Assembly: GCA_025738555.1 (NCBI GenBank)
Contig: JAOVFP010000004.1
Coordinates: forward strand, 5,270,001-5,334,000
DNA: 64,000 nucleotides
Source: Cyathus striatus
Taxonomy: Eukaryota > Basidiomycota > Agaricomycetes > Agaricales > Nidulariaceae
Direction: 5' to 3'
Shown: positions 39,409 to 50,841 of the stretch, one piece after another
How the letters are laid out: every line of letters starts with the position of its first letter
Position numbering within the stretch: the first letter of the stretch is position 1
Made by a program: the position numbers and the translations under genes
Notes under the pieces: generated by a model
Databases searched by the model: none
Seen by the model: the letters and a program-made list of their open reading frames with translations, nothing else
Told to the model about the DNA's origin: nothing

Positions 39409-40251
39409 TGTTATGTGCTATTTCAAAGATAGATTAAGTCGGAGAAGAAAATATAAATATATTGGACAGTGCTCATTTTATATCAAGTAGGAATCAAATA
39501 TATCTACTTCGTTCTTTATTCTCATGAAGGTTTGCGGAATATCTCAATATTCAATACTGTTGGTATGTTATTCATATAGTTGACCAGTGTGTCGAGGCCC
39601 AAGACACACCATCGGTAGCTTGCCACCACTATCAATCACTTCTAGTAATATGACTATCGGAATCCGACGAAGTGCACTTTGGAACGCTCGTCGATACTCA
39701 GATGGACGAATGCTGAAATAGGCCATTATTTAAATCCCCCGAACAACGTATTGCTTCTTCAGCGTGTGAGGGAAACACAACCTAAAGACGAGCGTAAAAA
39801 CCACACCAAAGACATCTCGACCCGATGAAGATACGGAGTGGAAATATTGTACTTTAAACTACATCGGATGTTATATGCATTCATGCAGAGGAAACCCAAG
39901 AGGTACTTACGATTGACAGGTGCAGGGGCATCTGTCGATTCGAGCTGACATGAGGGCTACCTCAAGCCGAAGCAGCTTCAACGGGGACTTCAGTTGCTAC
40001 AGGAGTATCTTGGAAGTCGTCGGAATCGTATGGGACGAGACTGAATGAGCAAGACGGGGAAGCCTGTTTAGTGTTCAAAAGGTATCAGGAGAGTGAACGG
40101 TATCATGACATCCAAGGACCTCTGTTATAGACTCGGCCCAAGAATAAAGGAGCAACCATATTCATAAGGCACAGATCTTACTTCAAATCTGAAACGCGTC
40201 TATTGCCTTCATACTTACATGGATTACGCCAGCACCAGCAGCAGCCACCCC
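39409..40251. other. Region between cyclase C and phosphatase II
   Basis: Holds the decayed fragment shared with 30550-30730 and, at about 39950-40070, a block (GTATCTTGGAAGTCGTCGGA, then GAGACTGAATGA) shared with 52320-52370. It is therefore part of the duplicated unit. No intact gene recognised. Confidence 0.5.
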
Positions 40252-41581
40252 CTACGCATCATCAGCATCAGCATCAGCACCAGCACCATCAACTTCGCCC
40301 ACCACAATCTCCGGATACCTCTTCCTCCACTTATCCAGCCCCGCTTCGAACACCTTGTTCGTAAGACCAGAAGGACAAAGAACAAACGTCACGCCTTCAT
40401 CTAACGTCAGCGGTAGCACAATGAAGGCTAGACGGGGAACGTACCCAATCTCTCAACTTCAGCATTTCGATGCTCATCATCGAAGAACAGCTACACCACC
40501 ACCACATCAGTCCACCGAATACAGCGAAGAGAAGATAGAATACTTGAGACGCACCATTTCCTCATACGCTATCCCCGTCTTCTCGTGAAGCTTCTTGAAG
40601 TGCGTTATCTTTGATCCTATTATCGTATCGGTAAGGGTAGGGAGAGGATAGAGGAGGGATATGTACCGGGATATATCTCGAGCTGATCGAAGAAGTTGAT
40701 TGCGGGGATGGGTTGTGGGTCGCTTGAGGAGCGTTTGTCTGGGACTAGCATTAGGCGGAGGCATTGGTTCGCTCTGGGGAAGGGGTTAGTACGTGGTTGA
40801 GAAGAGAGAGAAGGTTTGGTGATGTAAGATGCTGACGGTCGAAGAATGCTCTTGAATGCGACTGAGACATGGAATAGTGAGAGGGAAATGTCAAGCGAGT
40901 GGCAAAACGAGCTCGATTGGCGTCGATAGTTCCTATCATGCAAGATGAACCAACCTCCTCCATGCCGATCGCTCCTCCCACCTCCATCCCACATCATCAA
41001 GTGATCCACTATGGTGCCACCAGGCATCCTACCTCCCCCTTACTATTCACCCCACTCGCCACTCCCCCCGCAACTGTCCACTCACAAGGAACCAACACAA
41101 AAGCATAAAAATATCACTTACAGCTTAGGCGCACTAGTCCTTGAACACGCAGCAATCGTCACCTCAGCATCCCGCAATCTATGAAAGATATCTCCAACGT
41201 CTCGATAGAATGATATAGGCTCGTTGTGCCTGCATACATTCAGTCAGCTCTAAGCCGTAGAGTAGTAGTCGGCATGGCTAAACTGACTTATCGAGGACTT
41301 GGTTGATAGTTTCCTTGTTCCTATGCAAGGGTCCTGTGGACAGGCAATCAGATATATGCTCGTAGCAATGGCGAAGATAAAGATTAAGAGGTATTATAAG
41401 TAGAAAAGGATACCTGTAACGTGTGTATCTATCCATAGATCCCAGAGGGTATAGCTTTACAAGGTAGATTGTATCGCAGTAAGAGTGATGAAAAACAGTG
41501 GAAAGAAGAAAAACGTAAGGGGGTCGAGGAGAACACTCACTCGAGGTCAAATGCGACTAGCTTTGGCAGTCTGCTAGTCAT
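40252..41581 (-). CDS. MDP-1-type HAD phosphatase, copy II (intact, about 197 aa)
   Basis: Small Mg2+-dependent acid phosphatase of the HAD superfamily (magnesium-dependent phosphatase 1 type). ATG at 41579-41581, stop at 40252-40254, eight exons. Exon 1 gives SRLPKLVAFDL and its last two bases join the next exon to make DLDYTLWDLWIDTHVT (motif I DxDxT/S region). Then come GPLHRNKETINQVLDK, FYRDVGDIFHRLRDAEVTIA and ACSRTSAPKL (motif II), the LVPDKRSSSDPQ region, FFDQLEIYPGSKITHFKKLH (motif III Lys), FFDDEHRNAEVERLG (motif IV) and the tail VTFVLCPSGL. All splice sites are GT-AG and phases fit. The tail ends in an Ala-Asp repeat. Antisense to the cyclase genes. MDP-1 is usually single copy in fungi; here it is repeated beside HAD-type cyclases, so a role in dephosphorylating a terpene diphosphate is possible but inferred. 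Confidence 0.85.
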
Positions 41582-41752
41582 TGTATCCAGAATCCCAAAG
41601 CTAGAATTCAGAGAATGGAAAAAGAGAGATGGAAGATGTCAATGAAATTGTGATTCACTGGGCAGTGCACTCCGCGTTTTTCCCACATAATGTTGCAGCG
41701 CCGCTTCAATCTTTCAAGCTTCCAAATAAAACGCAAAACACAATTGCCATTA

Positions 41753-42025
41753 CTGTACTATTTCGACCAACTGTTCGCATCTATCTGAGTGTGACGGTCT
41801 GAACCTCTGTTCGATGGCCACTAAAGTGTGTGACCAATATTGTGTACTGTTCGCAGAAAACTCCTTCCTCTGAGCATACCTTACAAAAACTCATTATTTT
41901 TCTCCAATGTTCCCTGACACTGTACTTCTGTTCGTGACCCTCTGTGACCAGTGACAAAGCCCTTCAACTGTTCTGTTCATGACCCACTGTGACGCATGAC
42001 CGAACAGTTGGTCGGAATAGTACAG
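41753..42025. mobile_element. mariner-type MITE, 273 bp
   Basis: The terminal inverted repeats are CTGTACTATTTCGACCAACTG and, reverse-complemented, CTGTACTATTCCGACCAACT. They are flanked by TA on both sides (41751-41752, 42026-42027), as expected of Tc1/mariner. The empty site is visible in the duplicate at about 53897-53905 (ACAATTGCCATTAAC). It lies just upstream of phosphatase copy II. Confidence 0.85.
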
Positions 42026-42039
42026 TACTGTACCTATTC

Positions 42040-42417
42040 TCTTTTGAAACTTAATAGCATAATAGCATATCACCAGGAGAAAACCAGGAAGTCTAGGAGG
42101 CATTGTAACTTGATCTTAACAAACGAATGGAACTACGCTTATGTTGACCAGTGAATATTTGGACGGTAACGTTAACGTTGGACTCTCGTAAAATGGCGGA
42201 GGTAATCACGGGCTACCTCCTCGCATAAACAAGCAGGGATATCCATGAATCTTCACAAGGAATTTGGACTGATTCTAAGGAATGATAGGGATGGCACCTG
42301 ATGGCACAGAAGCTCCTCGGATAACTTTTCCTTAACTTGCTTTTCCTAGGTTACCGGTTACTCGAGAGTCGACGGCATTACAAAAGAATGCCAGATGTTG
42401 ATGGTAAGTACAGATGA
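42040..42417. repeat. Duplicated segment (partners 24240-24390 and 28360-28560)
   Basis: First part (about 42060-42190) matches 24240-24390. Second part (about 42225-42417) matches 28370-28560 and continues after the transposon at 45916. No gene recognised. Confidence 0.75.
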
Positions 42418-42707
42418 CACTGAACAGGACCCTGGATTATTACGGTAAAGGTCGTTCCGCGAAGCGGACAAAATTTTGGGAATTTTGGCCCTTATGTCGT
42501 TCCAAAACCGGACAAATTCGAGGCCTTGGGACGAAAAGGACGTTCCAAAAGTACGGACAGTGATCAACCCATGCCGTGCAGGTCGTTCCAGCCAGACGGA
42601 CGCCGATGAGCGCCAAGGGTCTTATGTAAAGGTTAGAGTTTAAACATTTATGATCCAAATCTATGTATAAGTAAGGCTAGTAGCTACTGGCTAAGTAGCA
42701 AACGTAG

Positions 42708-44053
42708 TCAAGAGGTGCCAGATCCACCGATCTTGGACGTACCATCCTGCCACGCGACGCTATTCGGATGGTAGCGGCACTTCAACGGCAGATGAAAAAC
42801 ATCAAAATTTGATCAAGCTTGGCAGTCGGCAGTAAGCTGCAGTAATTATCATATTAAGTACGATTAGAAACAATGTACAGTACATTAACTATTAAAAATG
42901 TCATACGGATTTCTTATGTTTGATATACTAGAAGATGTCATGGGGATGTCAGCTATGTTGGGTATTGAGGTGGAATGGGAGCAATATTCAATGCACTTCG
43001 AGGTCCAACGACCTTCAGAAAAGCGATCCATGTAATTTTGTGAATGCGAATACGAGAGTGCCTTTTCAGCATTGAGGCACTATTAACGTGCTATTAGACA
43101 ATATTTAGTAACAAGCGCTATAAAAACTCACTAGGAAAGCCTGTCGTCGAATAGACTTCTCCAGTACTTCTATCCGCTTCATAAGCTGTCCATGGCTAAA
43201 TACTTTGTGAGGCAAATTTCCTGATTCCTTCATTGCATGGTCTTGCAATATCAAAAAGAAACTGGGTATTCTTGCATGGTTCACAAGGTTTTGATGATTT
43301 ACGTGCAGTTCCAGTGCAACTGGAGGCACGAACATGAATTGTAGAGGTTTCCTCATAAATGAATAAAAAGGATCTTTCATAGCGGATCATGGATCGTGGG
43401 TTGCGGAGAGGTACATTAGATATGGGGATGGCAAATTCCAAAGGTAGCTTTCTCCTGGACTCTGAAGCGAATCAGGTGTTTGCGGTGGACTAAGGGTATC
43501 GTCTAAAACTCGATCTTTGTCTGTACAACGTATATGGGATTTAAGATGTAAAATTGATACGGCGTATTGTGGAACTCACCAAGGAATGCAGCTTTACATC
43601 TAGCACCACCCTGATGCGTCACCATATTATATGATGAATGGCTAGCTTTCCCATGACTGACGTATTCGTTACACCCGGGACATAGAACTTCGCAGTTACC
43701 GTTGGCTGCGCTGCGCTCAGTAGGTTGATGTGTTGTATTGGATATAGATACATTATATGACAGAAAAGAGTGTATATGGACACCGAGAGAAGCTTCAGGC
43801 TAGGTATATACAATATTTACAAGGTTATACTGCCATGGCGGGGGTGTGATTACGAGAGAGACGCGTCTTAATGAGCGACGCGTCAGTAGAAGGGATGGAT
43901 ACAGGGATATGATGAATCAATGTTGATTCGTGGAAGGCTGCCATATGATGCTGTGCCGCATTGCCGAATACTGCACTAACCAAATACGTAGAGTCCCCCC
44001 CCCCACTAGCTGACGTCACAGATGTCCGCGATCGGTGGATCTGGCACCTCTTG
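42708..44053. mobile_element. Nested inverted-repeat element, about 1.35 kb
   Basis: The left end CAAGAGGTGCCAGATCCACC and its inverted copy at the right end (about 44028-44052) agree for about 24 bp. The target duplication is not clear. Inside, two overlapping minus-strand frames at 43105-43441 (for example IRRQAFLVSF and FARPCNEG-like text in different frames) have no known domain. It lies wholly inside the larger 42426-45915 element. Confidence 0.6.
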
Positions 44054-44331
44054 GTAATTTCGGTTGCCCGCACGACCGATTTTGCCGGGAAAAGCTCATA
44101 CGAGAATGTCGCACTGTATTGAGCGAAATCCTACCTAACGATATAGCTATTGGGACAGGACCAACAAGGAAAACATACTGGGAGCATGACGAAAGTAAAT
44201 GTACTCACAATAGTTTTCGGCTCGTTCTTAGATACTATGTAGTATGCACAGACTTTGCGTAGAATTACTGTAGTTAGAAGCTGTTGGTACACACGTACAA
44301 ACATCGTAACGTAGCTCTCGTATTTCGTAGG

Positions 44332-44440
44332 CACTTGGAGTTCACCTCTTTATCTCGTGAACTCCAGGTGCGTAGTTACCCTACCTTATGTAGATCCATA
44401 CTGATTATATGTATACCTCTTTATCTCGTGAACTCCAGCG
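44332..44440. repeat. Hairpin with partial direct repeat
   Basis: CACTTGGAGTTCAC and GTGAACTCCAGGTG form an inverted pair around CTCTTTATCTC. The block ACCTCTTTATCTCGTGAACT is repeated about 70 bp downstream. Function unknown; part of the transposon interior. Confidence 0.6.
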
Positions 44441-45729
44441 CATTCATTCCGCCTCCCGAGTCTTGATCTGACAGATCTGACAGATCTGTGTTATTTTGGA
44501 TTCACCTCGCGTCAGAGCAAGCAGATAAAGGCAGGTAGACCATCACTTTGCAGTTGAACAACTTATAAGTCAGGCTGTTGAGATGCACTCCTTACTGGTA
44601 AATATTACGGAGAGAAAGGAATCTAATAGTATTATTACTTATACATTGGAAAAGGACCACTAGCCAAGGTATGGATGTTTTACGTTGGCCTTACGCCTGC
44701 TAAATTGAAGCCTTCAAAGTGTATTGCTAAGTACCTGCTGTTCCCACTCTAATGGCTAGAGAGGACAACTATACGATACTTAGCACGGCCATGAAATCAA
44801 CATCGCTTGAGAATCATGCATGAGCCCCACCTATAGGTCTTATAGCTGCGGTTTAACTGCCCATTAAGTATGGAATAAAGCCTTCATGACATCGAAGACT
44901 ATATTGTATGTTTATTTCGGAGTACAGACTGCGTCGAGGAAGACTCAACCTTGACAATCAGACAGTACAGAATCGCAGGCCCATCTACCATATTTTTTCT
45001 CTGACTGTTTTTTTAGGTGGGCACTGCCAAATTTAAAGCCCTTTAGACTGCCGTTCAACGTATCGTTGGTTCAACTGGATGTGTGCGCGTGGTTACTTAT
45101 ATTTACTTATAGGTTTGAAGTTGAGTCGCCATAGAAGATTAACTATTTGTTAATGCCATACAATAAGATTCAGATTGGTAGAGCATATTTATTCTCCCAC
45201 AAGGAGTCGTTACTTACAGTATTCAAAGATGTCACTAGAACACACACGGTCCAAGGATGAAGCCGCCTGTGTTAGTAACTAGTAACAATTATGTCTGTGC
45301 TTTCATGTGTTTCAGTTCATATCTACAAGTAACGTCATGAATGATAATTCACAATTCACATCAATGCCTACTAAAACTGCTGTCAGCTCGGGTCTCAGAT
45401 CCCATTATTCTTCAGTTTACACGAAGTACTAACTTTTTGCTATTACATATCCCAAATCTATCTCAAAAATTGGTTTTAAAGTACTGCAAGGTAACAAGGA
45501 CTCGATGTCAAGTTCTGAGCTTTATGAACAGTTGGACTTCAGATTTAATGCAATTAAAATTGGAAATGAAGTGTTTACAAGTTGAAAATTGTTTCAGTTG
45601 TGGGACAAGCAGTTTAGTATTTAAAACACTTGAAATCGCCATAATTGAATGCTCAAAGCTCCCCAAGAGCCCAAAAACCTCAAAACCATCAAAAACTGGA
45701 CTGTCCGGAAAAAAATACCGTTTCTAGAG
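44441..45729. other. Transposon interior; no gene recognised
   Basis: AT-rich sequence with no conserved domain. The plus-strand frame 45341-45727 runs into the subterminal repeats and is not supported as a gene. Confidence 0.4.
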
Positions 45730-46433
45730 GTCGTTCCGAAATTTCGGACAAAAATTGACCTCTGGAAGGTCGTTCCGCATTTTCCGGACAAACTTTGAAG
45801 AACAGTTGCTATGTCGTTCCGAAAACGGACAAAATGTCGCAAAACCTGGACGGACAGAAATTCGAAAAATGGGGTGTTTTTCGGAACGACCTTTACCGTA
45901 ATAATCCAGGGTCCTCACTGAACCTTCTGGATGACATCTGGTACTTGCCGATAGCACATCACTTCTTTAAGGGATAAAAGAAGTCTCGGGTACCAAGAGA
46001 ATACATACAATTTTAATACAATGGTCTCGGTGCCCACGATACCCCTGGTCGAAGGATGCAAGGCATTGATTTCCAGAATTCGAAATAAAAAAACATATCG
46101 ATACCCTGACATTTAGTCACCAGGTCTCATCCAAACTTGGAACGAGGGGCCCACCGGTTGACTATCTTTAATAATATGGGGTAAAACAATGAGGAACCAA
46201 ATGAATAAATGGCCGGCACCGTGTAAGCCAAAGGTAAGCTACTAAATGCACAACTTTGCGCGTCATGTTCACAAACAAAATAGGAACTGAAGCACCAAGC
46301 ATATGATCTAAATCCTGCATAGGAGTCCCCAAATGGTGCGCGTATTCCCATTTTTCTCGGCCGTAGTGGGTATCATGGACCATGCCATATCTCAATTGAC
46401 AATACATTCCCCACCCTATATCAATTCGGATAG

Positions 46434-46439
46434 TATAAA
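46434..46439 (+). promoter_or_regulatory. TATA box of cyclase D
   Basis: TATAAA 36 bp upstream of ATG 46470, following the duplicated upstream segment 45924-46433. Confidence 0.6.
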
Positions 46440-46469
46440 TGTCCTAATTTTACTTGTGTAACCTTAATC

Positions 46470-48227
46470 ATGATCCTCACCAACCACACGACTCCTCTCG
46501 ACCTTGGGTCAACCATCTGCTCTATCGTGCTTGACCTGGGTGATGTAGTCTGCACATATACTTCCCCACTCACTTCCCCTATCGACCGCAAAATGCTGAA
46601 ACAAATTATCAACTCTGGAATTTACTACACCTACCAGTCAGGAAAGATATCGAAGGAGGAAGCATATGCAAACCTTTCCGAGAAATTTTCGATCCCCATA
46701 GAACAGATTTCAACAGGCTTAACTATGGCTGCCGATACACTTCAAGTTGATGCCGATATCATAGCGTTTCTTAAAGAGATTCGACAGCGTGAAGGTAGTA
46801 GGATAGCTGTCTACGCAATGTCTAACATCGCTAAGGCTCCCGACTGGGAAACCTTGAAGTCGAAAATGAAGAAGGAAGATCTGGAGGTTTTTGACGAAGT
46901 ATTCATATCGTGAGTATTACTGACCATTATCTTACTATCTTACTAACATTACATTTACAATGTATCAGTTCTGTCGCTCACGAACGCAAACCGAATCCTG
47001 GCTTCTACCACCACGTGATCGACGCCAGCAAGCTCGACGTACAACGTACTCTCTTTCTCGATGATAAGAGGGACAATGTATCTACTGCTCGCACATGCGG
47101 GATGCATGCTATGCTGTGGAGTGGTCCTGAATCACTCCAAAAGCTAAAGAGAATTTTTAACGACCCCGTCGATAGTGCAATGGCTTTCTTGAGAAATAAT
47201 GCAGGGAACCTAAACTCTGTTACGGATGGTGGTGTAGTTTTGTACGAGGTAAGCTAAGCCTATAGTGTAAACGTTCTTCTGATTTAAGTTTTCATTTCAG
47301 AATTATACACAAATGCTCATTCAAGAATTGTTGGGAGATAGGTATGTTCTCAATGTCGTATGTGTCGTTATCCCACTATGTTAACTGCGATGATACAGCT
47401 CCCTGGTGAATATAAAATATGGCAAAGGATTTAAGATGAACTTCTTTCAAGGAGAAGGAACTTTAACAACCCCAGATTTCCCTAATCTGTTCTCCCCAAT
47501 ACCCAGTTTTATTTACTTATTCCGCATCGATAGATATGATAATGACACCATGTCTGTTTCTCCAAGTCTCCGCACCGATCTTAGTATGGAAAACAAGCAG
47601 TGTATTATGGACGAAATGCGGCAATATAAAAATGCGGATGGCATAATCTTAATGTATTGGGATCATTCTTGCCCTCGACTTGGTGAGTAAAGAAGATGTG
47701 CTATAACCGTTTTAAGCTGATTGTCCATCGTAACAGAACCATGTAGCAGTGTTAATGCCCTTACGCTCTTCTATTCACATGGTCGAGGAGAAGAGCTGGA
47801 GTCAACCACAGCATTCATCGAAAATATGCTTGTCAATCGAGGCTACATTGACGGAACATACTACTACCCATCACCCGAAATATTCTTTTACTTCCTCTCC
47901 CGACTTCTCCTCACATCTCCAACAGTTTTCAAACGACTAGGTCCAATCTTTGAGAAACGCATCACAGAGAGATTTAAGATTCCGTGTGACTCTATTTCTC
48001 TTGCAATGCGAGTGTTTGTCGCTGCCCGGTTATTCGATCTCGTTGACGATTACGACGTCTCTGTGCTGATCGATATGCAACAATCTGATGGGTCCTGGAG
48101 GAAGGGTTGCTTCTACACTTACGGACTTGCATCGCATCGAGTGGAGAACGTAGGGCTGACAACCTCTTTGGCCCTATGCGCTATCAAGGAGGTCAGACGT
48201 GTTCGCCAAGGAATAAATGAGGTATAA
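46470..48227 (+). CDS. HAD-fused class II terpene cyclase, copy D (open, 511 aa, exonised intron)
   Basis: Same architecture as copy A. Exons: 46470-46909, 46969-47248, 47301-47341, 47399-47682, 47737-48227. They sum to 1536 nt, in frame. HAD motif I is SIVLDLGDVV; motif IV is LDDKRD, so the DDxxE motif reads DDxxD. The DxDT motif (YDNDTMSV) and QQSDGSW are intact. One codon (Lys) is inserted at IAKAPDW. In copies A, C and E an intron follows the codons for TTxDFP or TTPDYP. In D the donor G is missing (CCC|TAATC instead of CCC|GTAATC), and reading through adds 17 residues (NLFSPIPSFIYLFRIDR) just before YDNDT without a stop or frame change. Activity of this version is uncertain. Sister of broken copy B. 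Confidence 0.75.
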
Positions 48228-48428
48228 TGTTTAGTACTATTTCAAAGATAAATTTTCATACTTGAATAATGCCCTAGGAGGATATTCATCGCGTCAGTTT
48301 CTGAGACAGACTATGAACTTGAGAGTAATGACAGTTATGATTAGTTCTGGTATATAAGACAGTCTCCAAACAAGTCCGATGTAACGATAAGCAGTAATAA
48401 CAATAATCAGTGAGCACAAGCTAACAGC

Positions 48429-49065
48429 TTAGAGCGCCCAGATCTGGTTCTGGTTGAAGTTGGTGCATTGCCAGGTTTGGACTTGCACACCGGAAGTTAA
48501 GTTTCCGTTGGGCAAGTCAAGGCATAGTCCTAAGACAAATTGCTTCAGTATAACAAACTATAACTTAAGACATTGCTATTACCTTGATTTTCCAGCGCAA
48601 TGCGGTTATCGCTGGTGTAGAACCATTGCTGAGCAGGGAGATTGTCGAAGCACTGCCAAATCTTCATGAGGACGCCATTTCCCGGTGCTGTAGAGTCATA
48701 TTAGGGACTGTATCGCGAGAGTGCAGATATTATAACTTACTTGATCCAGCGTCCAAGCAAAAGTTGGTGCCATGCCATTGAACCTTTGTGCTTCCTTGGT
48801 TAATAGTCCATCTCTGCGTAGTCGAGTCATTGCAAGTGGTGCTATGATCGAGAGTTAGATTCATTATAAGCACAAGTAAGAGAGGAACCTACATGTCCAC
48901 AGGCGTTCCATTGGCAGCTACACCACCTCTGACGTCAAGGCAAAGAGACACATCGCCGTTGGGGAAAATCTGATCTCCTGGTATGCCCCCGATTTGACGA
49001 GCAACCTGCGATCCAGCAAGAGCAGCTGGAATAGTGAGCAAGGAGAGGACCGAAGTGAACAACAT
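48429..49065 (-). CDS. Secreted ricin-B-type (beta-trefoil) lectin, intact
   Basis: Small secreted carbohydrate-binding protein. ATG at 49063-49065, TAA at 48429-48431, four exons. Exon 1 gives a signal peptide (MLFTSVLSLLTIPAALAG) and then FPNGDVSLCLDVRGGVAANG. Exon 2 gives TTQRWTINQG and GTNFCLDAGS, exon 3 MKIWQCFDNLPAQQWFY, and exon 4 LCLDLPNGN, QTWQC and a final QIW. The three QxW-type repeats with CLD starts define one beta-trefoil domain of about 150 residues. It is antisense to cyclase D and separated from it by 0.2 kb; the same order is kept by the truncated copy next to cyclase B. A lectin domain alone does not imply toxicity; no catalytic domain is attached. Confidence 0.85.
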
Positions 49066-49436
49066 TGTGCTGGACTAGAAAGAACTTGCAGTTGTGTTGT
49101 GCTGCAATACAGATTTGTAGGAGGTGCTTATATACCTGCAGCAGTGCCTCCCCACGAAGGTGATTTCTATCCGAGAGGCAGTCCGCAATGAGCGTAAAGT
49201 AAAGATTATTCACTTCGTTCCATGAGGTACGTCGGTGCAAGTCCATCCAATGCGATAGCATCTAGCGTGCCAACGCGATGCATGGAGCTTGTTGATGTTC
49301 GGATCTCATTGGCAACGAGTTAATATCAACGTGAGAGGTCCATATCAATCTGTCAGTGTCAAGGCATTTGGCGGGGAAGAGCCTCAAAGAACGCGTTTAC
49401 GACCCAACAGCCCGATGAAAGCCAAAGGGGGGGAGA

Positions 49437-50352
49437 GAACCGTACCCAATCTCTCAACTTCTGCATTCCAATGCTCATCATCAAAGAACTACACCGCCAC
49501 TGCATCAATCCATCTAACACAGCATAGAGAGAATAAGATACACCATTTCCTCGTATGCAGTCCCCGTCTTCTCATACAACTTCTTAAAGTGCGTTATATT
49601 AGATCCTATTATCATATCGGTAAGGGCAAGGGGAATAGGAAACGAGAGAGAAAGTACGAGGGTATATCTCGAGCTGATCGAAGGGATTGATTGCGGCGAT
49701 GGGTTGTGGGTCGCGTGAGGAGCATTTGTCTGGAACGAGCATGAGGCGGAGGCATTGGTTCGCTCTGAGGAGGTTAGTACATGGGTTGAGAGGAGCAGGG
49801 GAGTATAGGTGAGGTGATGCCTGGGCTAGCGTTCGAGGAGTGTGTTGAAGGCGAGAAAAAATGAGAGAAGAGGGGTGGCAAGTGGGTGGTATAGCGAGCT
49901 CGATTGGCGTCGATAGTTCGTATAATGCAAGGCGACCAAACGCTGACCGCTCCTGCCACCTCGATCCTACATCAAGTCACGTGATCCACCATGGTGCCAT
50001 CATCCACTACCAGACATCTCACTTTCTCTCTACTGTTCACCTCACTCGCCACTCCCCTTGCCACCGCCCACCAACAAGGAACCAACACAAAGCAGCATAG
50101 AAACATAAACTCACAGTTTAGGCGCACTAGTCCTCGAGCACGCAGCAACCGTCACATCAGCATCCCGCAATCTATGAAAGATATCTCCAACGTCTGGATA
50201 GAATGATATAGGCTCGTTGTACCTGCATGATTTCAGTCAGTTCTAAGCCTTAATCTAGTAGTCAGCATGGCTGAACTGACTTATCAAGGACTTGATTGAT
50301 AATTTCCTTGTTCCTATGGAAGGGTCCTGTAGACAAGTAATCAGATGTATGC
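49437..50352 (-). pseudogene. MDP-1-type HAD phosphatase, copy III (truncated at both ends)
   Basis: Homology to copy II runs from the motif IV exon region (about 49440-49510) through exons for the LVPD-KRSS and ACSRT regions to the exon encoding GPLHRN-KETINQVLDK at 50280-50330. It stops abruptly at 50352, at sequence resembling a transposon end (AGGACCCCTGATAATCC). The first two exons (DLDYTLW) and the last exon are missing. Confidence 0.75.
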
Positions 50353-50353
50353 A

Positions 50354-50841
50354 GGACCCCTGATAATCCATATAACAGTTAGTTCCTCAAAAAAAAAACT
50401 TTGTTCTGACTATCATCAACCAAATTTTGAAATTTTGTCCGGAGAGCGTCTAGGTTCGCCCGCTGGGCTCAGGATTTGTCCGGATTGAGTGTTCTAAGTT
50501 CAGAAATCAGTATTTTCGTTTTTTTTCTTCAATTTTGCGAAATCAAGCTTCTAGAAGATGTAAACCAACAATCTATGTATATTAGAATGAAGTAAACTGA
50601 TAATAATTGTATCGTCGTTCATTATGCAGGCTAGGGAACCTGATATGGATCCTAAGTGGGTCTATGAGTTCTATGGAAATAAAAGGTTGTCAGTGATAAC
50701 AGGACAGCGTAGTGAGTGAAAAGTAATCAATATAGAAATGAATGAAACGATAGAAATAGAGCGTAGGCCGACAACGAGATGCAGGATAACTATTGGTTGA
50801 ATTGCTCCAGAGCAAATACAGCAGTTTATATAATGGAATAA
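50354..50841. mobile_element. Probable hAT-related fragment
   Basis: Starts AGGACCCCTGATAATCC, similar to the end of the 42426-45915 element, and contains TTGTCCGGA twice. The opposite end is not identifiable before homology to cyclase copy E begins near 50842. The insertion or an associated deletion separates phosphatase III from its 5' end and cyclase E from its HAD half. Confidence 0.45.

Larger units (their letters stand above)
42426..45915. mobile_element. hAT-like transposon, 3490 bp, with nested element
   Basis: The terminal inverted repeats are identical for 34 bp, starting AGGACCCTGGATTATTACGG. The 8-bp target duplication CACTGAAC is at 42418-42425 and 45916-45923. The site is unoccupied in the sister segment near 28555. 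Subterminal regions carry GTCGTTCCG and CGGACAAAA repeats in both ends. I find no transposase frame: the longest frame (45341-45727, plus) is low in information. The element is either a non-autonomous derivative or has lost its transposase. Perfect ends suggest a recent insertion. Confidence 0.9.

Noticed and set aside
48935..49261. 108-codon minus-strand ORF
   Set aside because: Wrong frame over the first exon of the lectin. The true frame starts at 49065 with a signal peptide and CLD repeat.
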